Shown here one piece after another: positions 44,695 through 55,475 of a DNA stretch of 64,000 nt. The first letter of the stretch is position 1. Each line of letters starts with the position of its first letter. The position numbers and the translations under genes were made by a program. The stretch is from Epiperipatus broadwayi (Eukaryota; Onychophora; Udeonychophora; Euonychophora; Peripatidae): the NCBI GenBank assembly GCA_028023455.1, contig JAQFVV010012403.1, positions 124,001 to 188,000 of the forward strand, in the 5' to 3' direction. The notes below the pieces were generated by a model that saw nothing but the letters and a program-made list of their open reading frames with translations, made no database searches and was not told the DNA's origin.

Positions 44695-45450
44695 TTTAGG
44701 GTCTACTCATTCAATATGCCCTATCTAGTTTCTAGCTTGTGGGTTTCATCAGTGAGGAGCCTTGAATATGAGAGCACAGCACCTAGATCTTAGGATCTAA
44801 TGCAACCCCCCAGTAGCCACTTTTTATCTCAACTACAAAACTATGAGTCTAATATTGAAAACACAATAATATTTTCAATCCAAGCTCATTAGCTTATATA
44901 GTCATATAGGTCTGAACTCAGTTCAGTACCCATACATATTGGTGTCTTTGGTGCTTTAAAAACCATAGCCATCACTATCCTATTATGCAGGATTGGTCTA
45001 AAACCACTAAACATCACATGATCACCATTTTTTTATGCTTGCTCATAATAATTATTAAAACAGGCAAAACTCTCCATACAGTAGTGCCACCCTGTGCCAA
45101 CCAGAGTAATCAATGGATGTCAGAAGGCTTGTGCATAAAATCACTATCTAGTGCCTATTCATCCAATATCCCTAGACTAGTTTCTAGCTTGTAGTTTTCA
45201 TCAGTGAGGAGCCTTGGATCTGAGAGCACTGCACCTAGATCTTAGGATCTAATGCAACACTCCAGCATCCATCATTTACCTATTCAGTTAAATATAAAGC
45301 TATGAGTCCAAAATGAAAATAGATAATGTTTTCAATCCAATCTCATTTGCTAGTATAGTCATACAGATCTGAACCCTGTCCAACATCTATACATTTTGGT
45401 GTCTTTGCTTTTAATAATCATAGTCATCATAATCCTTTGGCCAAGATTGG
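44695..45450. repeat. Tandem duplication, about 450-bp unit related to MITE family P
   Basis: Two direct copies about 451 bp apart share agtttctagcttgt, ttcatcagtgaggagcctt, gcacctagatcttagg, atctaatgcaa, ttttcaatccaa and tttggtgtctttg. Between them lies the family P segment (catcacatgatcacc, cttatgcttgctcat, aaaacaggcaaaactctcc). The copies are perhaps 85-90 percent alike. The open frame at 44985-45194 is only a read through this repeat. Confidence 0.8.
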
Positions 45451-45640
45451 TATTAAACCATTGAAACAGATGAGCAGGCACTAGATAGGATTTTGATGCA
45501 CAAATCTTCCTGCATCCATTGACTGCTGTGGCTTGCACTTTGTAGCACTACGATATGGAGAGAGGTGCTATTGTTTTAACAGCCTATGTAAGCATAAAAA
45601 GTAGTAGTCATGTGCTACTTCAATGATTTAATAATACACT
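45451..45640. repeat. Inverted half of family P
   Basis: Reads gcactagataggattttg, gcatccattgactgc, tagcactacgatatggagag, caggc-like text and aagcataaaaagtagtagtc, the inverted counterpart of the direct units to its left. It completes a large imperfect palindrome. Confidence 0.7.
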
Positions 45641-46124
45641 TGTTAGTTGAGTGGTATCATTTTTCTCTCTTTGTCAGATGTCACTAGTCTAGTCAGAGAC
45701 AGCTATGCGTCTAATGAACTAGTGGCCTTTACATTCATGAATAGTAAGAGACATAAATTAGTGATCTTTCATTTGGGAAATGAATTAGTGATTTTTAAAC
45801 TCATGAATACATAATTTAAATAGTGTTATCTCCCTTCTTCTTCAGGAATTGTTGGCCAGACCAATGATAACTAATATCCAAATTGAACCAATTTAGTTTA
45901 ATTTTATGAATAATATATTTAAGTCAAAAATATCCAGAAATTTAAAGTTAGAAATTTAGTTTCCACAATTTTAAAGATCACTAGTTTAATTTCCATGCTA
46001 GCTGTCACTTGTCATACCAGCAAAATGAGATAAAAATAGTACCACATAAAATACTGTATACCATAGTAAGTCATGGATTATTACTAACTGTTGAATCTAT
46101 TTATTTTTAAAAAACATTTAAATA
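45641..46124. other. Weak R4-like sequence and spacer
   Basis: Short words (ttgttagttgagtggtatc, ttcttcaggaattgttgg) echo the R4 foldback ends near 57.0 and 57.8 kb. Otherwise nothing. Confidence 0.35.
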
Positions 46125-46440
46125 AATAGAGGGGTTTGAACTTAGAATTTTTTGTCTATTAATTCTCCATTCCATCTCAAAAAACTGACATTTGAAAAAG
46201 ATGATTCCCAATGTACATATTTTATGCAGAACCAGCATTCATCAGTTGGGCCAGATCATAATCTCCCAAACATATATACAATAAGTGCTCTGCTTATATT
46301 AAGATAGCAATTCATAAGGACAGGTTCCAATCTTCTCACTCTTCCATCTATTCAACCATCCATTTTATTGAAAAACCAAACAATGGAATGCTCAAAGCTT
46401 TTCATTTGAATTTTAACCATGAATATTGATCATTGGTTCC
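46125..46440. repeat. R1 dispersed repeat, copy 6
   Basis: Words in standard order: gggtttgaacttag, gatgattcccaatg, accagcattcatcagttggg, ccagatcataatctccc, aagatagcaattc, caatggaatgctcaaagc. This is one of the most consensus-like copies. Confidence 0.75.
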
Positions 46441-46777
46441 ACAAACTATACTGTCAAGGTTTACAGTATTACAAGAGAAGACTTCCATCACTAAGTGCCA
46501 ATAATATCATTCATTTTACTCCTGTGGACTCCATCTGTTGGCAATCTTGTTTTCTACTTAATTGCTACATGCCTATTTGTATCATACGATAGCATTTCCT
46601 TCTTTACATTTATAAGTTTTGGATGTGTTGAAGCACTATTGTTATAACAATAACAATTGGAACATTGAATCTGAAAGAAATAAAGAATTTAAAAAAATGC
46701 AATACCCTAATTTATTCTTTGCATGAATATATCTGTTCAAGTATTGGTGCATGAATCTATATGAGGTTTAAAGTATA
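46441..46777. other. Spacer, nothing recognised
   Basis: No gene recognised. Confidence 0.45.
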
Positions 46778-46881
46778 GTCAAGCGTTGGTGGCCGAATGG
46801 TCAGCACAGCAGCCTTACAAGCGGTTGTCCCGGGTTCGAGGGTTCACTTCACGGCGATGCTTTGACACATGAAAAAAAAAG
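46778..46881 (+). mobile_element. SINE-A copy 4 (best-kept promoter boxes)
   Basis: Head gtcaagcgttggtggccg with A-box-like tggccgaatggtc and B-box-like gggttcgagggttc, then gctttgacacatg and a run of nine A. This copy is nearest to a functional tRNA-type promoter. Its duplication is not clear. Confidence 0.85.
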
Positions 46882-47954
46882 TTATTCTTAAATTCAATAC
46901 GCCTACAAATTGCTGAAAATTAACTTGTTCTTATAAGCTATTGGATATGCATTAAAATTTACTTTTATAATTAACCAATAAGTTACGTATTTAATTTTTT
47001 TGATTTATTGCAACAGCTATCCTTTATTTTCTTACCCAAACATGTTGTGTGTCATTTATTACTGACTCCATTCATTTAATGAACCATATTTATTGCCACA
47101 GCTAACCCCGTACACATTGTACACCATTTATTCCTATAATGGGAATTATTTTACCACAACTACAGAGTTCAAATTCTGTAACTCATTTAGCAGATAAGGC
47201 AGAGTGAAATAACTAATTCCATTAATTACTAATGATTATTTTATTGCCTCTGATGGAAATAAAATGAAGTTTTTAAAAATGAAAATTAACGGTAAAACAA
47301 AAGTAAATTTGATAGATATATTGACAAAATTCATTGATAAACAATTTTAAAGATATCATACACACAAAATAAAAGTTTTTAAAAAAATCACTAGGACATA
47401 TTTTTATCATATTTATTAGTAGTAATAATAATATGGTTAATTATTCAGGAAATCGTGTGACATTCAGCAACCTATAATAGAGTACTTCTTTAACAGTTCC
47501 ATTTACTTAATTTGAATTCAGTTTTTTTTAATGTTGTACTTATTACTGAGAAGTATCTATATTGCAATCCTTAATTAAGATATATTTGCTTACTTAAAGA
47601 TATATTTACTTACCAATATACTACTCTTTCACAAAAACTTGGTTTGCCTTGCTAATAGGCAGATAGGGAATATATTTAAAGATAATACACCTGGAGAAGA
47701 TAAGAAAATGGATTTGGATTAATGATATCATGTGATTATATTTAATACTAAATAGATGTATTAAGCTTTACCTAAGTTTAAAAATTATATCTGGGCTAAG
47801 TGAGATATGGCCTAACAAATGATTACTAATAATTTTATATATAAAATCCCTGTTTTCTCTGTTATCTGATTAGTGAATGTATATCTATTTGCAAGGCTAT
47901 CATGTGTCAAATTCACAACCAATCAAAAAAATATCACATTTAAGTGAAAAGTAA
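46882..47954. other. AT-rich DNA, nothing recognised
   Basis: No gene recognised. One word near 47443 (tattcaggaaatcgtgtgac) resembles 22.15 kb. Confidence 0.45.
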
Positions 47955-48495
47955 TTCTGCCATTAATAAAAAACGCTAAGAAAAAATCAGCACGTGCTTT
48001 TAACTACAGAGGTATAATGTATAAATTGTAAATAAAATGCGATTACAATACTTAAATTCATGTTTAAAATATGATATTTAGTGAGGGCAAAAGTAGATGC
48101 TATACTTATAGGGGTAATGTGCAGAAGAGAAGCTAAAGATCAGAGAAGATGAATTGAACTTGGAGAGACCTTCATCATGCAGTAGACTGATATTATTTGT
48201 TGATGATGATAATGATGATAGTTATTTACATTTAGTTTTGATTAACATATTATTACATTGATGCAAATGCAATCACAATGAATAAAAAATGCTTGGAAAA
48301 AAATTAGTACATGTGCTTTTAATTACAGAGGTATAGTATTTAAATCATGGGTGAAATGTGAATACAACGCATAAATTCATTCATGTTTGAAGTGTGTTAT
48401 TTAGCAAGGAGAAAAAAAGTAGATGTTATAATATCATATTTACATTTAGTTTTGGTTAGCATATTATTGAAATTGAATGAAATCTTTTGCTTAAT
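47955..48495. repeat. Tandem duplication, two units of about 200 bp
   Basis: First unit: taaaaaacgctaag, cacgtgcttttaac, acagaggtataatg, attcatgtttaaaat, agtagatgctata, then after an insert tatttacatttagttttg. Second unit: taaaaaatgcttgg, catgtgcttttaat, acagaggtatagta, attcatgtttgaag, agtagatgttata and atttacatttagttttgg. Only the first unit is interrupted, by an RTE 3' end. Confidence 0.8.
48110..48220 (+). pseudogene. RTE-like LINE, very short 3' end, copy 7
   Basis: About 110 bp: MCRREAKDQRR-like sense and ELGETFIMQ-like text, ending tgatgatgataatgatgat. The matching tandem unit at 48.42 kb lacks it, which marks the insertion boundaries to within a few bases. Confidence 0.8.
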
Positions 48496-48752
48496 TTAAA
48501 TTAACTCTCAAAAAAATTTGTTAAGAAATCAATTAAAAGACCATGGCCTATTTAGGCTGGGTACATCTGGTTATTTAATAAGTGAAATAAATATGTTAAT
48601 GAATCAGAGCTATTAAATAGATAAAAATCACATGACCACCACTTCTATTGTCTATTAAATAGATAATGTTAAAAATAAATAAATTTATGCATGGATTAAC
48701 TAAGTACAAATACATTCCTATAATTCATAATTCAGATGCCTAAAAAATAACT
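48496..48752. other. AT-rich spacer
   Basis: Has a short family P word (tcacatgaccaccacttct, about 48627). Nothing else. Confidence 0.4.
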
Positions 48753-48852
48753 GTCAAGCATTGGTGGTCGAGATGTCAGCAACAGCTGCTTTACAAGCAG
48801 TTGTCCCAGGTTAGCAGTTCACTTCCTGGCTGATGCTGTGACATATGAGAAA
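48753..48852 (+). mobile_element. SINE-A copy 5
   Basis: gtcaagcattggtggtcgag, then ctgctttacaagcagttgtc, a degraded B-box (cagttcacttcctgg) and gctgtgacatatgag. Almost no A tail remains. Confidence 0.85.
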
Positions 48853-49603
48853 TCATTTTAACTAATCTACAATTGATGCCTACTTTAATGATCATTCATT
48901 GGTTAGATAAAAATGACTATTTTAATCTGAGCTCTACGTTTTTAAATGATAAATGAACTGACTTCCAAAATATTGATGTTTAATTCATTTTCCATTTAAA
49001 AACATTCAGTTCAAATAAAAATGACTATTTTTTTATCTGATCAATGTATTGGCATTTATAGAAGAAACTGGACACTGTTTGCAAATTGTTGATCCATTTA
49101 CATTTCCACATTTCCCCAACAACCCAACCCTAGTGAAAATTTGAGTTAATAGTTCAACATTTTAGTTTAGTATTAAAATTAGTATTTAAGTTTAAGAATT
49201 AATAAATTATATTAGATTTATTAGAAATGTAAGTTTACAAATGAAAAACATGCTAAAAAATCATGCGTGAACTTTCCAAATATAGAAAAAACATAATATA
49301 TGTAATGAAAACAATAAGTTTATATTAGTCGATAATTACAGCAAAACTAATAAAAAAATAAATTAATGAAATCTGTGTTAATTGTATTTCATTTTTAAAA
49401 CGTATACATTTTTATTAAGTCATCATAATTCTGTTCTTAAATTTATAGTTGCATTTATAATTATTAGAATATTGCAAAAGTTTTGTGCAACCGAATTTGC
49501 CTGGTTTATGATGATGGTATTTTACACAAGCATAAGAAGTGGTGGTCATGTGATGGTATTTTAGATATGATAATACACTGCTGTATTTCCATCTCTATCA
49601 TTA
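48853..49603. other. AT-rich DNA with family P scrap
   Basis: The words cataagaagtggtgg and tcatgtgatgg near 49530 resemble the end of family P. The small open frame at 49382-49564 ends in it. No gene recognised. Confidence 0.4.
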
Positions 49604-50089
49604 AAAGTTGAATGTCTAGAAAATTGTAAAATACTAACAACTGTTAGTAATATCACACAAGTTGGTAAATAACACAGGTTAGTATATTACACACTGTTTC
49701 AAAGAGATGTTATTTTTTACCCTTCTTTGTATGATGGTGGCATGATCAATAACAATGGTAGAATAGGAGTTGAACTTACATCTTTTGGTTTATTGCCTTA
49801 GTAAATATTACTTATGTAATCAATGTGCGTTAAATAAATTTATAATTACATCTTTAGATTCTTAAATATCTAATTTTAAGGCAATACTCTAACCTACTGA
49901 ACTAATCTGTAAAAGGCCATATTTGAAAAAGAGTGGAGAATACTACTACTCAAAACATTGTGTTATCCATTAACCTGTGTTGTCTGCTAATATGGGTTTT
50001 CTACTAACTTGTATGTAATTACTAACAGTTGTTTGTAATTGGAATAGTGTAAATAAAGTTTAAAATTTTCTAGACATTCAACATTTAAC
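49604..50089. repeat. R4 foldback with tRNA-like core
   Basis: The outermost text ttgaatgtctagaaaatt is mirrored by aattttctagacattcaa. Inside, actaacaactgttag and cacacaagttggt on the left mirror caacttgt...actaacagttg on the right. Near the centre, on the minus strand, tagttcagtaggttagag (49875-49915) resembles a tRNA A-box region and gatgtaagttcaactcc (49752-49785) a T-arm, separated by a short inverted word (attgccttag / ttaaggcaat). Related to 57.0-57.8 kb. Confidence 0.6.
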
Positions 50090-50560
50090 AATAGTTGATT
50101 GAAATAGACAAACATATTATCACTTCTGTACTAGTGTTTGATAGAATGTAATAATCATTATAGTTTCCTTTTTATTGTTACTTTAAATTTCTTAACTTGT
50201 ATTTTTAAAAATAAAACATATTTTTACAAAACCTAAGTTTAAACATAAACTTTTTTTTAATAATTACTATATAGATATTTCATAAAAATAATCACAAATA
50301 TGTAAATAAATTATAAAAAATATACATGTTTATTTGTTCATTGTTATCAACAATCAAAGAGAAATTTACTAGACCAATTATACTTCAAAGATCAAAGAAA
50401 ATCTCAATCAGTAATATTCTAAGCTTATAGCAGCTTATTTGTTGTGCTCATTTGATATCATCAGACTTTTTTATTTAATTAATACATATGTATTTTAGTC
50501 AAAATAAGAGTCATAGATCAATTCATAGATCACATGGCCCTATCTCTTAAGCTTGTAAGT
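50090..50560. other. AT-rich DNA, nothing recognised
   Basis: No gene recognised. Confidence 0.45.
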
Positions 50561-50910
50561 TATAAACAGTGAGGATTGCCAATTCCCCTACAAGCTTTAT
50601 GATAAATGCTTAGCCAGAGCCAGCACTTAAAATATCTCTGTCAGAAACCCCTCCCCAAACCCCTGACCATGGTTTAAAATATCTCTGTCAGAAACCCCTC
50701 CCCAAACCCCTGACCATGGTTTCATGCTTTGGCACTCCTCAGAGAGGTGTCAGGATGTCTAGCCCTGACACCTCCCTGAGGAGTGCCAAAGCATGAAACC
50801 ATGGTCAGGGGTTTGGGGAGGGGTTTCTGACAGAGATATTTTAAGTGCTGGCTCTGGCTAAGCATTTATCATAAAGCTTGTAGAGGAATTGGCAATCCTC
50901 ACTGTTTATA
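50561..50910. repeat. Near-perfect hairpin, about 150-bp arms, with internal 47-bp duplication in one arm
   Basis: Left arm starts tataaacagtgaggattgcc (50561) and the right arm ends with its mirror, ggcaatcctcactgtttata (50910). The arms meet at cactcctcagagaggtgtc and gacacctccctgaggagtg around a loop of about nine bases (50755-50763). Mismatches are very few (for example ccccta versus tagagg near the base and cagag versus ccctg near the loop). The left arm alone has a perfect 47-bp tandem duplication (50627-50673 and 50674-50720), absent from the right. Its G+C content is far above the surroundings. No coding frame. Confidence 0.92.
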
Positions 50911-51114
50911 TTTATTTTAGTTTGTTTTTTCATCAAATGAACATAAAATTGCATTAAAGATAGCCATCAGCAAAATTGCACTAAAGATAGTCATAACAAT
51001 GGTTTGCAGCTGAAATACAACAGTACCAAAATTGAACTCCATAATATCACATGGCAGATAATTGGTTCATTAATGTGACTTTTTATAAATCTCACTTGTG
51101 AATTAAGGTAACAT
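50911..51114. other. Spacer
   Basis: Contains the direct repeat of gcattaaagatag / gcactaaagatag words. Nothing else. Confidence 0.4.
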
Positions 51115-51690
51115 CATCATTTTCAATCTATATCAATCCACTGCAGGATAAAGGTCTCTCCAATGTCAATTCATCTTTTCTAATTTTTAGCCTCTCTTCT
51201 CCATATCATCTCAGCAAACTTCCTCATTTCATGCACCATCTCACATGTGGTCTCTTTCTAGGTCTTTCACAATCTCTTGGAATCCAGTTTAAGATTTCAA
51301 CTGCCCATCTATTATCATCTCTTCTAGAAATACACCCAGCCCAATTCCACTTCAGTACCTTAATTCTTTCAATGATGTCAGTAACACTAGTTAGTTTTCT
51401 CATCTACATATTTCATTTTCGATCTCTTCTTGATACTTGTAACATGCATCTCTTCATACTTTGTTGGGTAGTCTGAAGTCTCCGTATTGCTCTTCTGACA
51501 AGTAACAAAGTCTCAGATCGATAAATAAGAACTGGTAAAATACTTTTATTGAAAAATCTTTCTTTTCAAGTTATTCTACCAAAAGCACTCTGGACCAAAC
51601 TTAATTCTATGATTAATCCCATACTATATGTTTCTAACCATAGTAATAATTTGATCAAGGTATTTGTAGTTGTTAACGTCTAATTTATAT
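51115..51690 (-). pseudogene. RTE-like LINE, 3' end fragment, copy 8
   Basis: The minus strand covers the same region as the 16.8-kb copy, from a block corresponding to NYKYLDQIITMVRN (about 51625-51680) to the 3' end near 51120 (tattgatttt-like tail). Several frameshifts; about 575 bp long. The plus-strand frame at 51231-51476 is a shadow. Confidence 0.82.
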
Positions 51691-51769
51691 TTGGACTTAA
51701 TCGGTCCACAAATAAGTTTAATCATTACTATAAATGATGTGAAACATATGTCAAAAGACTGCAAAAAAA

Positions 51770-51910
51770 TTTGGCATTTATAGACCAAATTGTGTAATGT
51801 GATATTGATAAATACTGAATAAATGATGAAGACACGTGAAAGGTTGCGACCTGGGTTAACTGAAGAATGCTGGCTCAATCGTAGGTGCACTTTAGGGATC
51901 CATTTACTTT
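51770..51910. repeat. R1 fragment, inverted orientation, copy 7
   Basis: Words gcgacctgggttaactg, agaatgctggctc and tttagggatcc match the inverted R1 core seen at 59.97 kb. Confidence 0.6.
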
Positions 51911-52689
51911 ATCAAACGTCTTTATACATATGTTTTTAGAATGTGTGGGGGAATAAAAGTTTTAAGTATATCTAATGGAAAAGTTGTGTAGATTTCTATT
52001 AAAAGACCGAACAGTTAGTTTTACTCTGATTATATTTCAGAATCACACATTTTCAAAATAATGTAGATTAGTACTCGTGAATAGTGTCTAATATGGTATG
52101 TATATGCATATAATTAAATCGTTTTTTACATATATTTTTAAAATAATAACATCCATTATGTAGATATGTTTTTCAAAATCTAAATTAATTGAAATATTTC
52201 CATATATTGAAACACAAAAATTCTTTTGAACATATTGAATAATAAATTTAAAATTTAATATATCTCAAATTAAAAAAATAAAAGAAAATATAATGATTTT
52301 TAAATTATTACCATTTAAAATTTCTCAAAAGCAATATTATCAAGAACCGAACGAATGCTGCATTTATTACTTTTCATTATGTATTTTAAAAGAAATTTAT
52401 TAATAATAATTTACACTGTTTGTATTCTAAAATATTACAAATGCTGCCTATGAAGAAAAACCGTTCTGATTTTTCAAAAGAATTTCTACTCACATTATCC
52501 CGTTTTATAAAAAATAAAAACAATTTATAAACAGAATCATATAATTATTTTATTTGTATATTACATATATAAAAACATTACATTTTTTAAGTTATAAAAA
52601 ACATATATTACATGTACAATTATTTAAAATTACGGAATCGATCATTTAACGTTATAATAAAAATTAATTAATTTACAACTCTAGGTGGA
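51911..52689. other. AT-rich DNA, nothing recognised
   Basis: No gene recognised. Confidence 0.45.
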
Positions 52690-53060
52690 GCGGCAAAGGT
52701 TAGAGTTCAAAGTTCATGGGTTCAGCGCTTTGTCATTTCTATTGCACGAAGTTCTTATGACCGCCTGAGCAAGAAACTATTTATTTTTTATTCTACTTGG
52801 TTTGGTACAGCGACATATTAGCATAATCTGGACATTAATCTCTGTGAATTGTGGCCTAACTTTGTTGTTTCTTATCCTTGAACTTCTTATGAACTCTTGA
52901 GTTACAAACTATTCGATTATTTTTTACCATGCTTGACTTGATGCGGTGACATATTAATACAATCTGGAACTCAAATTCCATGGATCATATTAGTTATACT
53001 TTTTTCCAATGCTCAAACATTTTATCAATTCCAATAAATAGATTATTCAATGATTTATTT
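52690..53060 (+). mobile_element. SINE-B, up to three consecutive copies
   Basis: Tails gaagttcttatgaccgcctg (52749) and gaacttcttatgaactcttg (52880) follow tRNA-like heads, and a third head (gatgcggtgacatattaat ... ggaactcaaattcc) begins at about 52935. The second and third heads share acttg, acagcgacatatta or gcggtgacatatta, and aatctgga. Boundaries between copies are approximate. Confidence 0.55.
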
Positions 53061-53447
53061 TTTGATAAAGGAACATAAAATGGTGATCAAACTATAGCAA
53101 ACTTTCCACTTTAAATTTTATGAATCACCTGATTTAAAGACTTATTATTACATGTGGTTTATAAACTTTAAAGTTAATACCTTAGTATAGCATGATTATT
53201 ATAATATGTCAAATTATTTATCAATAAATACTGTTATATAATTCATTGCCATCTATAGATTTGGACAAAAATCTATATTATTTAAGTGTGGAAACAAAGA
53301 ATCATATTTCTCTATTTCTTAAGTTGCTTCGGCTTGACAGAAATTTATTCTAATAAAAGATGAAGTAACATTTTTAATAATGATTTGGCAATTATGTACA
53401 GTAATAGTATAAAAAAGATTTTTTTCAATATTGATAAGTACAATCAC
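53061..53447. other. AT-rich spacer
   Basis: No gene recognised; it ends at the hAT target-site duplication. Confidence 0.45.
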
Positions 53448-53455
53448 TTCATAAA

Positions 53456-54299
53456 CAGAGAGATTAAGTGGTAAGTGGACTAAGCAGCCGCATAAGGCCC
53501 CGGAATAGTAAGGGGCCCCAAGGTCTTAAAATGACTTTTCATGAGGATTCAATGAAAATTATGTTTTTTTGTATACAATCAACCCTCCTTTGGTGTGGTA
53601 TTATTTAAGTTTTTGAAGGGAATTTATTTGAGTTTTGGTAGGATTCTAACTAGTATGCATATAAATAGGCCCAAATTAAGTAAATACATATTTTTTAATT
53701 ACACAAAAAATTCTATCCCTCCCAAAATAATGATTTGATTTAAATTTAAATATTGTGCTTTTGAAAAAATTATCGTAAATAAATTTTGCTATTTTCCTGA
53801 AGCTGATTTATCTCCAGAAAGGTTTTTCGTAAATTATATTTTGATTGGAGACAGGTAAAAATGAATTTTCTTTGTTAATATCTTAACACCAAAGAAATGT
53901 CTTGCACATTTCTGAAAGTTGAAATCTAATTGAAATTTTTTTTAACAATTCCCTTATCTAATGTATCAGGAGAAAAATCGTTTTCTGTTTTAAAGCGTGC
54001 AAAAAATTATTTAAGGAGTACTATGGGTGAAGAAAGATTAAATAATATGGCCATTCTGTATATAGAGCAGGAAATTTTAAGCCGAATTGACACTGCAAAA
54101 ATAATTGATGAATATGCAAAAAATAAAGCAAGCCGGAAAAAATGTTTTTTAATAAATTCATTTAATATGTTATGGTATGAAATTTTTGATTGCTTTTCTT
54201 TCTTGTTAATAACTTAATGAGTTTTCTTGATTTTTTTTTTTATAACTTGAGTTTGAGGGCCCCGAAATTGGGACCCCCACTTGGTTTGATCCGCTTCTG
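53456..54299 (+). mobile_element. Internally deleted hAT transposon
   Basis: An 844-bp element bounded by imperfect inverted ends: cagagagattaagtgg on the left, and ...gatccgcttctg on the right, whose complement begins cagaagcggatcaa. Identical 8-bp direct repeats ttcataaa (53448-53455 and 54300-54307) flank it, the size typical of hAT elements. Subterminal blocks rich in ggcccc occur on both sides (53494-53520 and 54258-54280). Only the last part of the transposase remains (separate entry). It cannot move on its own but could have been mobilised in trans. Confidence 0.85.
53930..54217 (+). pseudogene. hAT transposase C-terminal dimerisation domain
   Basis: A 95-residue frame reads KFFLTIPLSNVSGEKSFSVL, KRAKNYLRSTMGEERLNNMA, ILYIEQEILSRIDTAKIID, EYAKNKASRKK and an extra tail. 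It matches the hAT C-terminal domain: FLTxPxxxxSxERSFSxLKxxKxxLRSTMxxERLxxLAxLxIE. This region mediates transposase dimerisation. The frame starts at a TTG just after a stop, so there is no real start codon; the upstream DDE domain and zinc finger are missing. Residue conservation is good, so this insertion is younger than the decayed hAT gene at 40.5-42.4 kb. Confidence 0.88.
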
Positions 54300-54334
54300 T
54301 TCATAAAATTTACGTTTCATACCTTTTGTTTTGG

Positions 54335-54415
54335 TTTATTGGAGTGGTAGAATATTAGATTCTGGAGAGTGCAGACCTCGGATTCATACTGTTTGCACTT
54401 CCGGATTGGCAATTG
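54335..54415 (+). mobile_element. SINE-C-like tRNA head
   Basis: Contains ggagtggtagaatattaga (A-box-like) and acctcggattcatactg (B-box-like), resembling the head at 8.5 kb on the minus strand. The body could not be traced. It lies 30 bp beyond the hAT end. Confidence 0.45.
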
Positions 54416-55359
54416 AAAGTTTTGCATTTTTTTTGTTTTGTTTTGCAGTTGTGTATTAGACTTTTTTTTTTTAAAAAATAAATCATGGAAGTTAATTTTA
54501 ATTTAGAAAAACAAATTAAAAAGAAATGTCTGTTATATATGAGAATACGTAATAAATGTATTTCGTATTTGTCATTTATTATAAATTTGATGATAAATTT
54601 AGCACAGTTTGAAACAACTTTTGAAACTAATAAATAAAAATTTATTTGCCCATAAATAAACGGAATAAAATACTTTCTCATATAATTATAAAAAAGGCAG
54701 TTATTTTTAAAATCCTTAATTTTCAGAAAATACACTTTTATAGCATTTCGTAATTCTGCCCATAGTAATTTGTTGTTTTATTTTTTTAAAAGAATAATAG
54801 TTTTAAAAGTACGTTTGAAAATTTGATGGCTGAATATTATATTTAAATTACTTGACTTTTATGCAACATGGAAGTTCCTAAATGCAGGATTATTTAAGCA
54901 TGGAACTTGGGGAAAATGCTTTGATGTGCTACAGGTGTTTCTTATATACAGATATATCACTCATCAAATCAGAAAGCCAATAGTGTAAGGTTGTATCACT
55001 TATTGCTTAATTTAATAATATTAATGATGGGAGCAGCTAAATAAATATACTTAATGGTCTATTTACAACAACAAAAATAAACGAGATATATTTATTTTAA
55101 TAAAATATTATTTTTAAAGCAATGAATTTTGGATGTGATCTGTTGGTCCAACACAAATCTTCAGACAAATGAATTTTAGGATTACGATGAAACACATTGC
55201 CATCACTTAAATAAACAATTTATAATCCAAATTGATGTTACTTCAAAATAATTTTTTACTGTTAATTACTTTTGTATAGAACATTATTTTTTTTTAAATA
55301 TTCCAGTGAATATCGCTAGCTGAAAATTAAATAGAAAATATTTAAATTATCCTTCCAAA
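54416..55359. other. AT-rich DNA, nothing recognised
   Basis: The longest minus-strand frame of the interval (54735 to 54355) is rich in Ile, Lys, Phe, Asn and Tyr and is probably chance. No gene recognised. Confidence 0.45.
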
Positions 55360-55475
55360 AGTTATATTTCAGCATCGCCCTCTTGCGACTAAATAGATAA
55401 TCAGAACTTTTGAGTCGGCTATTTGAAGTTCAGACTTATTTTTATTCACAGAGGGTGTTGCTGAAATATTATAAT
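55360..55475. repeat. Small inverted repeat with agaggg(t/c)g ends
   Basis: tatttcagcatcgccctct is mirrored by agagggtgttgctgaaata about 65 bp later. The word resembles cagagggcgcc at 37173; possibly a tiny MITE. Confidence 0.6.

Noticed and set aside
44985-45194. 69-residue plus-strand frame as a gene
   Set aside because: It lies entirely within the family P repeat unit.
46778-46881. Functional tRNA gene
   Set aside because: The boxes are recognisable, but there is no folded acceptor stem, the element has an A tail and it belongs to a dispersed family.
54355-54735. 126-residue minus-strand open frame
   Set aside because: Its residues are dominated by Ile, Lys, Phe, Asn and Tyr as in translated AT-rich DNA, its C-terminal end is antisense to a tRNA-like SINE head, and it shows no domain.
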